Assembly: GCF_014356525.2 (NCBI RefSeq)
Contig: NC_052518.1
Coordinates: 7,697,478 to 7,761,477, forward strand
Source: Nilaparvata lugens
Lineage: Eukaryota; Arthropoda; Insecta; Hemiptera; Delphacidae
DNA: 64,000 nt
Direction of reading: 5' to 3'
Part shown: positions 42,180 through 53,593 of the stretch, one piece after another
Numbering within the stretch: the stretch's first letter is position 1
Layout of the letters: every line of letters begins with the position of its first letter
Program-made: the position numbers and the translations under genes
Notes under the pieces: model-generated
Database searches by the model: none
What the model was told of the DNA's origin: nothing
The model's input: only the letters and a program-made list of their open reading frames with translations

Positions 42180-42430
42180 CACTGGCTAGGTGGGATACTA
42201 TTTATTTTAATTAATTTATTTATTATTATTGTGCAGAATACTACAGTCATAATATAATTATGACATTGGAGGGAAAAATAGGCTGAGCCTGTACTATTTC
42301 TCTCCAAAAATTTTGATAAAAAGTTAATGTTGTCCAAAGTTTGAGGTTATGATATCACACACTGCGTCTTCACTTGATTTTTGACCCAGGAATAATATTT
42401 AAAGATTTTGAATTTTGAAGGTTGACATAA
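42180..42430 (-). repeat. LINE/SINE tail fragment, minus strand
   Basis: TTAATTTATTTATTATTATT then AATAGGCTGAGCCTGTACTA and TCTCCAAAAATTTTGAT, similar to 18.71-18.85 kb. Confidence 0.5.
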
Positions 42431-42839
42431 TACTTTAAATGAATCAAAGAATGTATCACAATGAATAAAAAACTTTAGAAATATTACACTTACTTGAAAA
42501 ATTTGAATACAAAATCACAAACTTACTCACTATTAGTAAGAGTTACAGCTTTCTTACAGCTGTTCGATTAAAATGGTCTCTGAAATCGTTAGGGCTACAT
42601 AATCAATAACGATTCTTTTCGATGAAAATGGTAATTTTTATGGAAATATTTTTAAATGGCTATTGTTAATTGAGAAGGTTCTTTTTATTGAAAGTGAAGT
42701 CTGTAAACTAAACTCAAGGCATACTGAATGCACTCGAATCAAGAGACTTTTTCATTTAGGTTAAGTTTTATCAGTTTCATCCCCATTTCCCCCGTCATGT
42801 GTCGTTCTGAGGTCGGTTCACGATTGGTCTGCTGCTTCC
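42431..42839. other. 5' region of LINE copy 1, and unassigned DNA
   Basis: No gene. The last ~80 bp (TTTCATCCCCATTTCCCCCG...) directly precede the first ATG of the endonuclease frame and may be its 5' untranslated region. Confidence 0.4.
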
Positions 42840-43688
42840 ATGATGCCTCTTACTGACACGTCAGCTCGCTCGCCCTCAAGTAGGTATGATTATTTCAATA
42901 ATAGTAATAATGACGCAGGTATGTTTCTAGCAAATAAGCTCCACTCTTTCAAAAAACTTTTCAAGGCTGCTCACCTCAACGTACAATCCCTCAGTTGCCA
43001 CATTGATGAACTCAGAGCAATCTTCCGTTTTCAGGACTTCAATATAATCGGAATTTCCGAATCATTTTTGAAGCCTAGTATTTCATCAAATTTTGTTGCA
43101 TTGCCTGGATATAATCTTTTCCGGAATGATAGATTAAATAAAGCTTGTGGGGGTGTAGCAATTTATGTGAAAGATGGTATCAAAACAAAAGTTTTAATCA
43201 CATCTAAACAAGAGTATTGTTCTAGACCAGAGTTTATGCTACTTGAATTATCCTTATCTAGTAATGATAAATTACTCGTTGGTATCTGTTATCGCCCACC
43301 AAAAATAGGTCATTTCACAGATTTCGAAAATGCCTTGCTTTCTCTTATGCCTTGTTATAACCGTAAACTAGTTATGGGGGATATGAACACCGACTTGAAC
43401 ATGACAAATCGTAACTTTGACTACTTTCAACTGACTACAATTTTCCAATGCCTAAACATGACTATTTTACCCCTCGATCCAACTCATCATACTAATGAAT
43501 CAGACACACTCATTGACCTTCTCATTGTTAGTGATCCCAATGAGGTTGTTCAAGCAGGCCAAATCTCAGTCCCAGCTATTTCTAGACATGATTTGATCTA
43601 CTGTGTACTCTCCCATAAGATACCCAAGCCAGAACAGAAATTATCACTTATAGAGACTTCAAAAACTTTGATGAAGCCGCCTTCCTGA
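42840..43688 (+). pseudogene. LINE ORF2 N-terminal AP endonuclease (282 codons)
   Basis: Motifs in order: HLNVQSL (N47), SESF (E74), CYRPP (Y151), MGDMNTDL (D181, N183), TLIDLL (D226) and ISRHDLI (H250). All but one of the usual catalytic residues are kept; the expected SDH is SRH, so the Asp before the catalytic His is Arg. The enzyme nicks target DNA for LINE integration. The tail after residue 263 is out of frame. The first of two ATG codons at 42840 is used because nothing coding is seen upstream. Jockey/CR1-type by wording. Confidence 0.85.
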
Positions 43689-43927
43689 CTGATGTGGCTC
43701 AGACTCCATGGCATCAAATTGAAGCATTACCCTCAGTTGATGACATGGTCAAGACTTTCGAGAATTGGACTTTGACTTTGTATGACAAACATGCACCTTA
43801 TGTGACAAGGAGGATTAATAGAAAACGACGAGTACCGTGGATGACTGAAGACATACTTAAGATGATGGGACGTAGAGACAAAGCACATAGAAAATTTAAA
43901 AAGACATTTGACTTGGACAGTTTATAG
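43660..43927 (+). pseudogene. LINE ORF2 linker segment, shifted frame
   Basis: After a frameshift near 43660 the protein continues as RDFKNFDEAAFLTDVAQTPW, then DKHAPYVTRRINRKRRVPWM and RRDKAHRKFKKTFDLDS, the conserved linker between endonuclease and RT in Jockey/CR1-type LINEs. It ends at TAG 43925-43927, where a short tandem duplication (GGAGTATAGGAGCCTTAGA) begins. Confidence 0.8.
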
Positions 43928-43963
43928 GAGTATAGGAGCCTTAGAGCCTTAGCCTTACTATAC

Positions 43964-45640
43964 TTGGAGTATAGGAGCCTTAGAAATAGGGTTAAACAGG
44001 AATTACGGAACTCAAAGATTAGGTACTTGAATTCGTTTATGACAAACAATAGACAAGACTCTAAATCACTTTGGCAGGGAATAAAAGAATTCGGGCTTGG
44101 CAAACAGAAATCGAATCCACAAATTGACTTACCATTGAATAATATAAATGACCATTTCGTTTCACACTCTAACCAACGCGACGAAGTTGTCATTGCTAAT
44201 CATATAGATGATCTTGAAGAGCAGGTTACAAACTTAGATTTACCAATCACTGATCAATTTTATTCCCATCCAATCTCAGAAGAAGACACTTTCAGAGCAA
44301 TTCAACGTATTCATAGTAATGCTACGGGTGTAGACAAAATTCCTATTAAATTTATCAAGAAGATGTTATTTGCTGTTTTACCAACCATTACATACATTTT
44401 CAACAAGTCACTTGAAGAAGGCATTTTCCCTGAAAACTGGAAGTTTGCTCTGGTTCACCCTCTAAATAAAGTTCCATCACCCAATAAAGTTGAGGATTTT
44501 AGACCAATCAGTATTTTACCTGCATTGTCCAAAGTGCTAGAAAGACTCATTCATGCTCAAGTTGTAAAATTTCTAGACAACAATAGTAAGCTTCATAACT
44601 TTCAATCAGGCTTTAGAAAATTCCATTCAACTGAGACAGCTCTGCTTCGTGTCACTGATGATATAAGGTTAGCTATGGACCAAAGAAAATGCACCATCCT
44701 CACCCTATTTGATTTTTCTAAAGCATTCGATACTGTTGATCATACAGTCCTTCTGAATAAGTTGGCTATTCTTGGTTTCAGTCGCAACTCGTTAGTTTGG
44801 TTTAAATCCTATCTATTAGGTAGGAAACAATGTGTATCTGTCGGTGACAAAAAGTCAACTTGGAAGACCGTTATGCATGGAGTACCACAAGGTTCAATTT
44901 TAGGCCCTCTCCTCTTCACTTTGTATGCTAATGACCTTTCTTCCATTATCAAATTCTCCAGTTTCCATACTTATGCAGACGACCTTCAAATCTATTTAAG
45001 CTGTCCCATAACAAAAATTAATGAAACAGTTGGAATAATGAATCAGGATATCAATTCGATAGTGGAATGGACAAAGAAAAATGGCCTTAAGCTTAATCCC
45101 ATCAAAACACAACCCATTATAATTGGATATTCTCGTCTTATAAACTCTATTGACCTTGAATCGATTCACAAAATTAGTGTAGACGGTAATGACATTCCTT
45201 ACTGTAGCTCAGTTAAAAATTTAGGCATCATTATGAATAATACTCTTGACTGGTCAGAACAAGTGAACAAAACTTGTAAAAAGGTATTCTCAGCCATGCA
45301 TGCATTGAAGAAAATGCACGATATCCTCCCTAGAAACATTAAATTATTATTGGTTCAATCACTCATCTTCCCACATTTAATGTATTGTAATTCTGTTCTT
45401 AACGATATGCAAGTCACTCTGAATGATAAACTACAGCGTTGCCAAAATTATTGTCTACGTTTCGTCTACTCTCTCCAACGCCATGATCATATCACCCCAG
45501 CCCACATTGCTAGTTCAACATTGAAGCTTCCCGATCAGAGGCTTTTTCGAATAGTCAAGCTTGTTAGAGATATCTTGAAACACGGTAATCCGAACTATTT
45601 TAAAGATGATTTCAAATTGTCTCTGAAGGTAGGAGGATAG
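43964..45640 (+). pseudogene. LINE reverse transcriptase (558 codons, palm intact)
   Basis: The longest frame in the window. It contains LRNRVKQELRNSKIRYLNSF, the fingers motif EDFRPISILPALSKVLERL, SGFRKFHSTETALL, motif A FDFSKAFDTVDH (residues 249-260), motif B GVPQGSILGPLLF (306-318) and motif C YADD (337-340), with all catalytic Asp present. The thumb and C-terminal part follow (RCQNYCLRFVYSL). A frameshift near 45620 converts the end to KVGG-stop. This is one of the RT copies that could have been active most recently. A diverged relative is at 60.0-63.7 kb. Confidence 0.9.
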
Positions 45641-45860
45641 ATGCTTCACATACTAGAACCGGAGAAAGTACTTTAAGGATACCCAATCATCGAACTACTA
45701 TTTTCACAAAATCCTTCTTAGTCAGTGCCTGTCGTGCATGGAATACACTTCCTGTTTCTATCAGGTCTATCGAGAGCCGAGCGAGCTTCAACTGACTTTA
45801 AAAAAACATATTTTGGAACAAATGACTGAAATTGTACGGCCCTAGAACGTGAGCCACAAA
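45627..45860 (+). pseudogene. LINE ORF2 C-terminal end, shifted frame
   Basis: In the next frame: RRIDASHTRTGESTLRIPNH and then FTKSFLVSACRAWNTLPVSI followed by RSIESRASFN. This is the normal end of the RT protein. The sequence is closely matched at 63455-63680. Confidence 0.78.
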
Positions 45861-46277
45861 TGGCGACCACGTGCTCTCCTAAAATTTAAAAATTGTAGAT
45901 ATATGTATTTGTTGCAACACGTGCTCTGAACATATTGTATTTAGGAATATGAACGCTCGAAGAGCTAGAATAATAAGAAGAACCGTTCTCAAAACTATTG
46001 AGAATGCATTTGAATAGCTTACCTAGCCAGATGACTGGGGTTATTATTCTTTTCAAAGTAGTTTGAGACAAAATCATTCTTTCATAGAAATTTGCTAACA
46101 GTATTCAAACGTCAGTCACAGACACGTTTACAATAGTAACCACATGGCCCACTGTGCTTTGTGTGAACCCTTGTATATATCTATAGCATAAGTTGATGGC
46201 AGGTGAATGAAGATTGTGAATAGCGATATAGATATATAGTTAGGAGAGAAGTAAATATAGATATTTAAGTTAGTTTA
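45861..46277. other. LINE 3' untranslated region, probable; CACGTG words
   Basis: Contains two CACGTGCTCT words 60 bp apart. No clear LINE tail was found, so the 3' boundary is unknown. Confidence 0.35.
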
Positions 46278-47830
46278 CAATGTAACCACGTGGTTAGCAT
46301 ATGCTACAATTTTACCACGTGGTCAGCATATGAATATTATTGAAGCAATTATTTGATGATCAGTTATTTGAATGGTGATCACATAAAACGATAAACATGA
46401 GTAAATGTATTTATAAATTAGGTCATGAAGTAGATTAGGCTATATGTATAAAGTATTCAACAAATATAATGTTGTACAATAAATTATAATTTAATAATTA
46501 TTATAAGCTAATTAAGTTAGTTGAATCCGAATTCATAGGCTAAGGACAAATTTGTAAATAGAATAAATTAGGTATATTTGATTGAAACATGTTGACAATG
46601 AGTATGAGAAACCTGCTTAATTAATTAAGTAGTAATTAATGGGTATCTTATTAATTTGATTTATTCAACTCGATTGTAATGATGTACTGTATGACTTTGT
46701 ATTTTGTTCATTTCATGTATTTATTATTGAAGTATTTCAATATTAGATTTATAAGATTGATTACTGTATTAATCAAATCAATGCATTCAATTGTCAGTAT
46801 CCAAACTTTAGAGTTTAAATATTGATAAAATATATGATATCATTTGTTTTAATAATGAAGGGGAGCCATAGTTTAAAATGATATAACATAATAAACATTA
46901 TAGTGAATTCAAATTGATATTTGAATTCAATTTGTAAGCAGAATATTAGCTGATGAGTTTGAGGGTAGGCGGAGCTAGAGGGCGAAGGGTGATGAGGGGT
47001 GGAAAATCGTGGTGCTAGTATATATGCAGGCAGACCATGCCTTGCAAGTTAGTTGCAGAGTTGCAGTTAGTGGCATTTGAGTGGCAGTTAGAGGCAGTTG
47101 AGTTGCTGTTAGTTGCTGTGTTCAGTGTAGGAGTGAGTTTTTGGTTTCAGACTTCAATTATCCTATAGGGAATTGACTGAGCCAGGTAAAGATTGTATTT
47201 AGAATTTTCAATTTTTCTCATTTCAAATCCACACCACCCCACCCTAAAAAAGCCCAAATAACTATATCAAATTACATAGCATCAAAGTAAACAGCAAATT
47301 TAATTATTTAGCTCTTCTAAATACAAATCTGTAGATACAGTTTTAATTAACTTCTTGAAGCTTACAGTTGAAATTTTCTTCTAAGCACAAATAATAGTTT
47401 TTTAAAGCAAGGCTCCCCTAATCATATTCATTCATTAAAATTTATCAATTCTCTTATTTTTGACTATAATCATATTTTTAACTAGAGTTGTTCAATACTT
47501 TGATTTTATATCTTATTTTTCAAGTAACCTGTTAAAATAGGAACTGTTTGTTAAAATTTGTTGTATGAAATTAAAACTTGAACTGTTGTACTTTCAAAAA
47601 CTTAATCATCTTGTATTTATATCTAATCATTACTATATTTTTGATCAATTTTTTATAAATTCATATAAATTTAAAGTTCAATAATAAATTCATAATTAAC
47701 CTTTGTTTTGCCTTTCACTTTATACATTCCCTTACACACGACCCTGATCTATTTATCTTTATCTTTTCTTCAATACTATTATAGGTTCAGTGAGTGAAAT
47801 ATAAGTATCCACACAGTGAGTGAAGTTACA
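46278..47830 (+). repeat. Possible long LTR or 5' untranslated promoter region
   Basis: It starts TGTAACCACGTGG and ends GAAGTTACA, so TGTAAC/GTTACA are inverted ends. Near 46283-46329 a CCACGTGGT-AGCATATG unit occurs twice. A TATA-like TATATAT is at 47019-47025, followed about 25-75 bp later by repeats of GTTGCAGTTAG/AGTGGCA. CCAG/GTAAAG at 47185/47186 is a good splice donor and ACTATTATAG at 47784 a possible acceptor. A primer-site-like motif lies 37 bp beyond the end. An LTR of a Bel/Pao- or gypsy-type element is my best guess; a host promoter is the alternative. Confidence 0.3.
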
Positions 47831-47866
47831 GTAAAGTAATTATTTTATCAATTCATAGTAATTGAT

Positions 47867-47884
47867 TGGCGCCGGGCAAAATAC
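47867..47884 (+). promoter_or_regulatory. Primer-binding-site-like motif
   Basis: TGGCGCCGGGCAAAATAC starts with TGGCGCC, as found in primer binding sites of LTR elements. The gap of 36 bp to the proposed LTR end is longer than usual. Downstream 130 bp (to 48015) look like an LTR-element leader, then a (TA)n run cuts it. Confidence 0.35.
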
Positions 47885-48015
47885 CGTATAGAGTGAGGGA
47901 GTTCGAAACCCACTCTAAACAAAGACCGACAGTGGGAAAGAGTTCAAACGATCACATGACAACCATCCCTCACCCATTCCACCAATACAATCACCTTTAA
48001 ACCATGTTATAGAAC

Positions 48016-48017
48016 GA

Positions 48018-48073
<56 letters not shown>

Positions 48074-48078
48074 TATAT
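48016..48078. repeat. (TA)n microsatellite
   Basis: Two long TA runs separated by AATATA. The 78-codon frame over it is spurious. Confidence 0.95.
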
Positions 48079-48289
48079 AAACTCATGTTATTTCAATTAT
48101 CCACTGCATACTGCTGTATATTACTGAAATTTGATAACCCTGATCTACTTTCAGCCTACTTCATTTTATTAATCAATTATTTCATCTTATCTACCTATAT
48201 AATTATTTTACTCTATCAATTTTCTGTTTTTTTTTCTCCTCAATATTCATATTGATTAAAACTTTTACAATATGTCCATTAATAAATAA

Positions 48290-48612
48290 ATCCTTAGTTT
48301 AAATAACGAAATTAACGTTTTGGTAGAGAGTTAGTGGGGAGGATATTTTTAATATTCTTCCCAAAGAATGGACATTGATATGTCCAAAGCTCCGCCAATT
48401 TATGTAGATGCATAACAATATGATTATTATCTATAGTTATTATATTACAAATTGCTTTTTCATATCATATACAGTTCAATAGTTATTTTCCTAGTCTATA
48501 TTATGTAAACTCATCTATAATTTTGCTGTATTGTAAGCTATTGTATATAAGTGTATAAGCCAGTATATATTGTAATCTACATAAATAAAGTACTCAATCA
48601 ATCAATCAATCA
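48290..48612 (+). other. LINE 3' end with (CAAT)n tail
   Basis: GTTAGTGGGGAGGATATTTT, AGAATGGACATTGATATGTC and TGTAAGCTATTGTATATAAG precede AATAAAGTACTCAATCAATC and more CAAT units. The final ~200 bp is repeated at 59.3-59.55 kb. The upstream RT is missing. Confidence 0.7.
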
Positions 48613-48975
48613 ACTAATTGAATTAATTTGATTGTATGGTAATACGAATAAATTAAAGTGGTATTGACAATATCAACATCTTATTCTTTCACCTCATTGA
48701 ATTAGTTAACTGAAATTGTTAAGTTTTCTGAGTTTATTGGATTTGTTGAATGTATTAAATTTATTGGATTTGCTGAACGTGTTGAATGTATTCAAGTTAC
48801 TGAGTTATTTGAATGTGTTGAATCTATTTAATTTATTGATGAGGAATTACCTTGTACCTTCTAATGTGAGCTTGTTGAATGTTAGCAATTAATAGTAATA
48901 TTGTTTATTGATTGTAATGTGGGTACTTTCATTGTTCGTGGTTGTATGCAAATTTATAATTGGCTCTTGTTATTA
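48613..48975. other. Intergenic with degenerate short tandem words
   Basis: 48720-48850 repeats TGTTGAATGTATT/TTTATTGGATTTG-like words in tandem. No gene. Confidence 0.5.
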
Positions 48976-49190
48976 TAGTGAGGTCCACGTTATAATGACA
49001 GTATTTGATCAACTTTGGTTTTGATATCCTTGTCTATCATTCGACAAAGCCGGTGGTACTATCCATTTCTAGGTCCACAACGATGCCAATTATGTTTTTG
49101 ACAGTGTAGAAATATAATTAATTAATTCAGAGAATCGGCATCTATATTTTTCTATCTTTATCCACTGTCATTATAACGTGGACCTTACTA
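48976..49190. mobile_element. TA-flanked MITE (215 bp), copy 5
   Basis: Same length and ends as copy 1 (861-1075), with TA at 48974-48975 and 49191-49192. The internal GTTTTTGACAGTGTAGAAAT and TTAATTAATTCAGAGAA segments align with copy 1. Confidence 0.88.
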
Positions 49191-49777
49191 TAGTTTGATA
49201 TATTGCCAAACATCTTGTTTATGTGGTTTAATCTAGTCATTGTTAGAATTTGTTATACTCAACTCATTTGTATGGTTATACCGTGTATAAATAAAATGAT
49301 TTATTTTCATATTATTATAACATTTCAATAAATAACAATACTTCTTAAACTTGATAGCCTACGGCACGACTCTACTCTACTAGCTCGACACTGTTTTCAT
49401 TAGCATAGTAGTGCTAGAGTAGAGTGAGAAGCGGTGGTGGGGGAAGGCAAGTGATAGAGTACTATCTCACGGCGCTATACCACTCTACTCTACTAGAAAC
49501 TAGTACTCTACCATGACTCTACTCTACCATAAACGTTTTCATTGGGAGAGTTCACAATATAGTTCGTACTTGCCCAGGAAAATCTACCACTAACTCTACT
49601 AATGAAAACTAGGTTTAAGTCAGGATAATCGGTGCTCCACGTGAATTATTCATAGAATTCATATCACTCTACTCTACTAAAAACTAATACTCTAACATGA
49701 CTCTACTCTACCATAAACGTTTTCATTGAGAGAGTTCACAATATGGTTAGTACTTGCCCAGGGAACTCGACCACTAA

Positions 49778-50789
49778 GGGCCGTTTGCACAGTGTAAGTT
49801 TAAGCTAAAGCTTAAACCAAATCTGGATTTTTTTTGGTTTAAACTAAAATTCCGTTTGCACAGTATCAGTTTAAACTCTGTGTTGAGTTTAAACTCTTGG
49901 AAAGTTTAAACCTCCAAAGCAGGAGGTTTAAACCAAATAATTTGGATTAACTTGACATCTGTAAAGATTTGATGGGGAAACAGCTGATAGTAATTATTTT
50001 TCGACAGTTGTTTTTAATGCTTCTGTAGACGATAGTTATTATTAATTTAGGTTATAGTGAATCATTATTTGAATTTAAAATAATTGTAATGGAGGAATTG
50101 ATAGAAGTTTTTAATGCGATTGATAATGACGACTGCGAAGAAATTTTGAAACTGAGAAAATTGGGCAAAAAACAAATAATTTTAATTTCTGGGATGAAAG
50201 AGAATTTTTTTAACGGTTTTGCTGAGTACAGCAACTGCCAATTTAGTATTTTGATTGAATAAACCACTTGATAGAAATTAAGACAGTTTTTAACAGTGAT
50301 CTTCGATTAGAAAACATGTTTTTAATAACACATAAATGAGATATATTGCTTCGAGAGATTTCAATAAACGAGGAAGACCGTAGTAGATTCAAGCGTAACT
50401 AAGATAACATTTTATCTTACATTCTAAAATATATTTTCTGGTGCCAACTAAACATAAGTTTTCAAAGAATTTCTTGATCGCTTTTCACTTTTATAACCGT
50501 ACAGCTTACAGCTCTGTGGATTTTGAATAAGAACAAGAAAATACTAAAGTAGTAGCTACATAACCTCAAATTACTGATGGTTTGTAAACAAATAACAAAC
50601 TCCCTGTAAAAATCAGTCTTCCTGATATTATAAACGATGTCAATCTATTACCAACTAAACGCTAAACTAGTTTAACTTAAACTGAATTAGTAAATGCACT
50701 GAGAAAACCGATTCAAGTTTAAACTTTCAGATTAACTTAAACTCGATTAACTTAATCGAGTTTAGCAATCTATACTGTGCAAACGGCCC
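49778..50789. mobile_element. PIF/Harbinger-like element (1012 bp)
   Basis: Ends GGGCCGTTTGCACAGT and its complement, flanked by TAA on both sides (49775-49777 and 50790-50792), the 3-bp TWA duplication of PIF/Harbinger. It is inserted into the 184-bp tandem repeat. Sub-terminal GTTTAAAC and CTTAAACC words are frequent. It carries a short N-terminal transposase relic. Confidence 0.85.
50089..50262 (+). pseudogene. Transposase N-terminal relic, 57 codons
   Basis: ATG at 50089 starts MEELIEVFNAIDNDDCEEIL and continues KLRKLGKKQ, then a frame change would give NNFNFWDERENFFN. An acidic helix-rich start followed by LR-x-x-x-K is like the N-terminus of PIF/Harbinger nucleases, but the catalytic domain is absent. 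Resemblance is modest; position inside a TAA-flanked element supports it. The 71-codon minus-strand frame over it is a shadow. Confidence 0.4.
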
Positions 50790-51412
50790 TAAGTCTAATA
50801 ATGAAAACCAGGTTTAAGTCCGGATGATTGGTGCTCCAAGTGAATTATTCATAGAATTCATATCACTCTACTAAAAACTAGTACTCTAACATGAATCTAC
50901 TCTACCATAAACGTTTTCATTTGGAGAGTTCACAATATAGTTAGTACTTGCCCAGGAGAATCTACCACTAAGTCTACTAATGAAAACCAGGCTTAAGTCC
51001 GAATAATCTGTGCTCCACGTGAATTATTCATAGAATTCATATCACTCTACTCTACTAAAAACTAGTACTCTACCATGACTCTACTCTACCATAGACGATT
51101 TCATTGGGAGAGTTCACAATATAATTGGTACTTGCCCAGGAAAATCTACCACTAACTCTACTATGAAAACCAGGCTTAAGTCCGAATAATCTGTGCTCTA
51201 CGGTATTATTCATCGAATTCATATCAATTTCTCGTTGGAGAACTTCATTATCGTGTTCGATTATCATAGGAAAGTTTGAAATTCAAGAGGGAAGCTTTAT
51301 TCACGCCGAAATATGCTGTCACTAAATTAATCACTTATACTAATACACTCTTATACTAATCACTTATACTAATTATTGTATTAATTACTTATACTTATCA
51401 CTAAATACTTAC

Positions 51413-51548
51413 GCTAACCTCATCCAGATCCATATCACCACCCTTTCTGCCACCTCCTCCTCCACCTCCTCCTCCACCTCCTCCTCCACCTCCTCCTCCA
51501 CCTCCTCCTCCACCTCCTCCTCCACCCGAGCTCACCGAATTCATGTCA
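51413..51548 (-). CDS. Possible glycine-rich exon of a host gene
   Basis: On the minus strand TTATTTCGCAG precedes and GTAAGT follows (donor at 51407-51412), giving a 136-bp exon candidate. It reads DMNSVSSGG, a run of about 26 Gly, then RKGGDMDLDEVS. The Gly run is coded by a GGAGGAGGTGGA minisatellite, so it may be a chance frame over a repeat; the acidic unique flanks and good splice sites argue the other way. No gene name can be given and neighbouring exons were not found. Confidence 0.35.
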
Positions 51549-51572
51549 CTGCGAAATAAAATAATGAATGTA

Positions 51573-51945
51573 TACTTTATTGATTGATACAATAAATACA
51601 TCATCAAAATGATAGAGAGAGGGAAAATGAGTTAAATGAAAATGAGTAAATGTGAAAATGATAGATGAGGAAAATGTAACCATATTATGGTTTCTCAATA
51701 CATTACAGTGACTTCATTTTATGTATTAAATTAAAATTCAATTAAACATAATATTATGTTTAATTAGAACGTTACCATGGCATTTATAATAAATAGTTAG
51801 TACTTGATCTGGCCTAATGGCATCAAGTTTTAATGTTGATTTTGTCTGATTTAAGTGAATAAACAAATACTTAACAGTCACCTCGTGCTATTCCTCTCCC
51901 GAATTTAGATAAGGTTACACATAGTCCGAAATAGGTTACTTTTTA
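51573..51945 (-). repeat. Interspersed tail repeat S1, with internal insertion
   Basis: Starts TTTATTGATTGATACAATAA, CATCATCAAAATGATAGAG; then ~230 bp of unrelated AT-rich DNA; then CTATTCCTCTCCCGAATTTA and ACACATAGTCCGAAATAGG. The two halves match 57083-57200. Confidence 0.6.
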
Positions 51946-53319
51946 CTGAATCATAAATAGTACAAATAATAATGCTGGATGAAAATAGTGATCCACAGAA
52001 AAATTCAATGACGATAATACGACGATGACAATGATGATAATGGAGGATGACAACAAATAATATTTCAAAATTTTAGAGTAAGTTAGTTCAAATCAAGGCT
52101 AGACTATTGAATCTCTTGATTGTTATATTGAACTGAGATAATTCGATTTTTGATAGGAAACTTTTCGTATAGGCGTAGTTTTTAAGAGATGCTTTGTAAG
52201 ATAGTATTTAATTAAAGTTTGTATTTAGTTTTCGAGGCCAGACGGTGATGTTACTCGAGTGTTTCTCTTTTAAAATTGTTTTTTTTTTTGGTTTCCCATA
52301 CAATTATTCTATTTTTGGCTCTGTTCTTTTGAGTTATAATATAATATTATCAATTGATGTTCATTTCATGTAAACTGGAGGAGCAATAAAGGAGTTGAAA
52401 AATCGAAATCTATGACATCGAATGATTATAGCAGAATAAGATAGGAGAGGCTAAGAAAGGAGATTTTCCTGTCCTGTCATGCCGTGCCGACTTGTCTGAA
52501 AAAACGCCACATGTGTTTCAGCCCTTAGCCTTAGCCTGTGATGGTCAAGCTCTGTCAAATACCACGATCGAATTGACTGTATTCGAAATTTGACCGTTCG
52601 TTCAAATACTCGTATGCTCATTGCATCAACATCGGTCACTATCAAGGTAGATATTTAAGGTTGATATCAGAGCCTATTCACAACGCAACAAGTATTGTTG
52701 GCAACCATGTTCACTGACAAGTACTTATAACTAGTGACCCCTGGGTTAAAAAATTCCAATTGAAAAATAAAATACTTCCAGTCACTTCAAAATTTTTGTT
52801 CTCCATCCTGAGTCCGTCATATGGATCCAACTTCATTTAGAATCCAGCCTGATTTTGAATCCAACTTCTTTTTCAAATGTGAACGTGGCTATGTGATAAA
52901 GTATTTAAAAAAGAAGAAATTAATGGCGAAACCCGTACATCGATATCTCAAACCGTTTCAATGATCTCAACATTTGAATATACTAATAAATGATACCAGA
53001 ATGAAATAAATGAGAACGTACATTGGATAATCAAGTGTTATTGAATATTAATGATAACTTTTACTCACAAATTTAACACTTTAAGACAAAAAAAATTTCA
53101 TAGATAAATGAATAATTTTCAATCATTGAAGAAAACCCTTCTCTTCTAGAAAAATGTGGATTCAAATCTTAAAATAATCTTATCAATCAGCTGATCGAAA
53201 TAATTTTGCGTTGATCGAGAGCGCGAGGCTGCCATCAACGATCTATATATACTAATATAGTATATATTGATCGTTGGTTCCATGTGTGCGTTTCATTGTT
53301 GTATGCTTGGCCAGTTCTA
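51946..53319. other. Intergenic, no gene seen
   Basis: A segment with GATTTTCCTGTCCTGTCATG and GTTTCAGCCCTTAGCC (52.46-52.55 kb) is GC-richer and carries a 64-codon minus-strand frame with no recognisable domain; possibly a MITE. A short palindrome TATATATACTAATATAGTATA lies at 53.24 kb. Confidence 0.4.
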
Positions 53320-53535
53320 CAGAACGACTTTTTGAAAATCATCGAATTTCACAATTTACACAAAGGAAAATGTGCTCTGAAAACAATTATATAAATATAT
53401 ACACATATACGGTAATCTGATAGTAGTTTCAAATATGTTGCCGCCAATCATCATTATGTTATTCCCCTAAATTATTCTCGTTTAAGAATGATGCTTTCAG
53501 TTCATTGAGCGAGGAAAGTTGTGTGATAATAATTC
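53320..53535 (-). mobile_element. 1-kb interspersed element, partial copy C
   Basis: CAAAGGAAAATGTGCTCTGA, TTGCCGCCAATCATCATTAT, CTAAATTATTCTCGTTTAAG and GAGCGAGGAAAGTTGTGTGA match the left end of copy A in reverse orientation. Only about 215 bp are kept. Confidence 0.75.
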
Positions 53536-53593
53536 AAGAAGTCATTGATTAATCAGTTAATTAATCTACAACACTTATTCTTCTAACCTTTCT

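Larger units (their letters stand above)
49345..51240. repeat. 184-bp tandem repeat, four units, split by a MITE
   Basis: CCATAAACGTTTTCATT occurs at 49528, 49712 and 50904 and as CCATAGACGATTTCATT at 51089; the spacing is 184-185 bp after the 1012-bp insertion is removed. Units carry ACTCTACTCTACT words and CTTGCCCAGG. The part 49345-49477 is more divergent. Related words are at 36.1-36.2 kb. No coding. Confidence 0.88.

Noticed and set aside
48019..48255. Tyr/Ile repeat protein
   Set aside because: Starts inside a (TA)n microsatellite.
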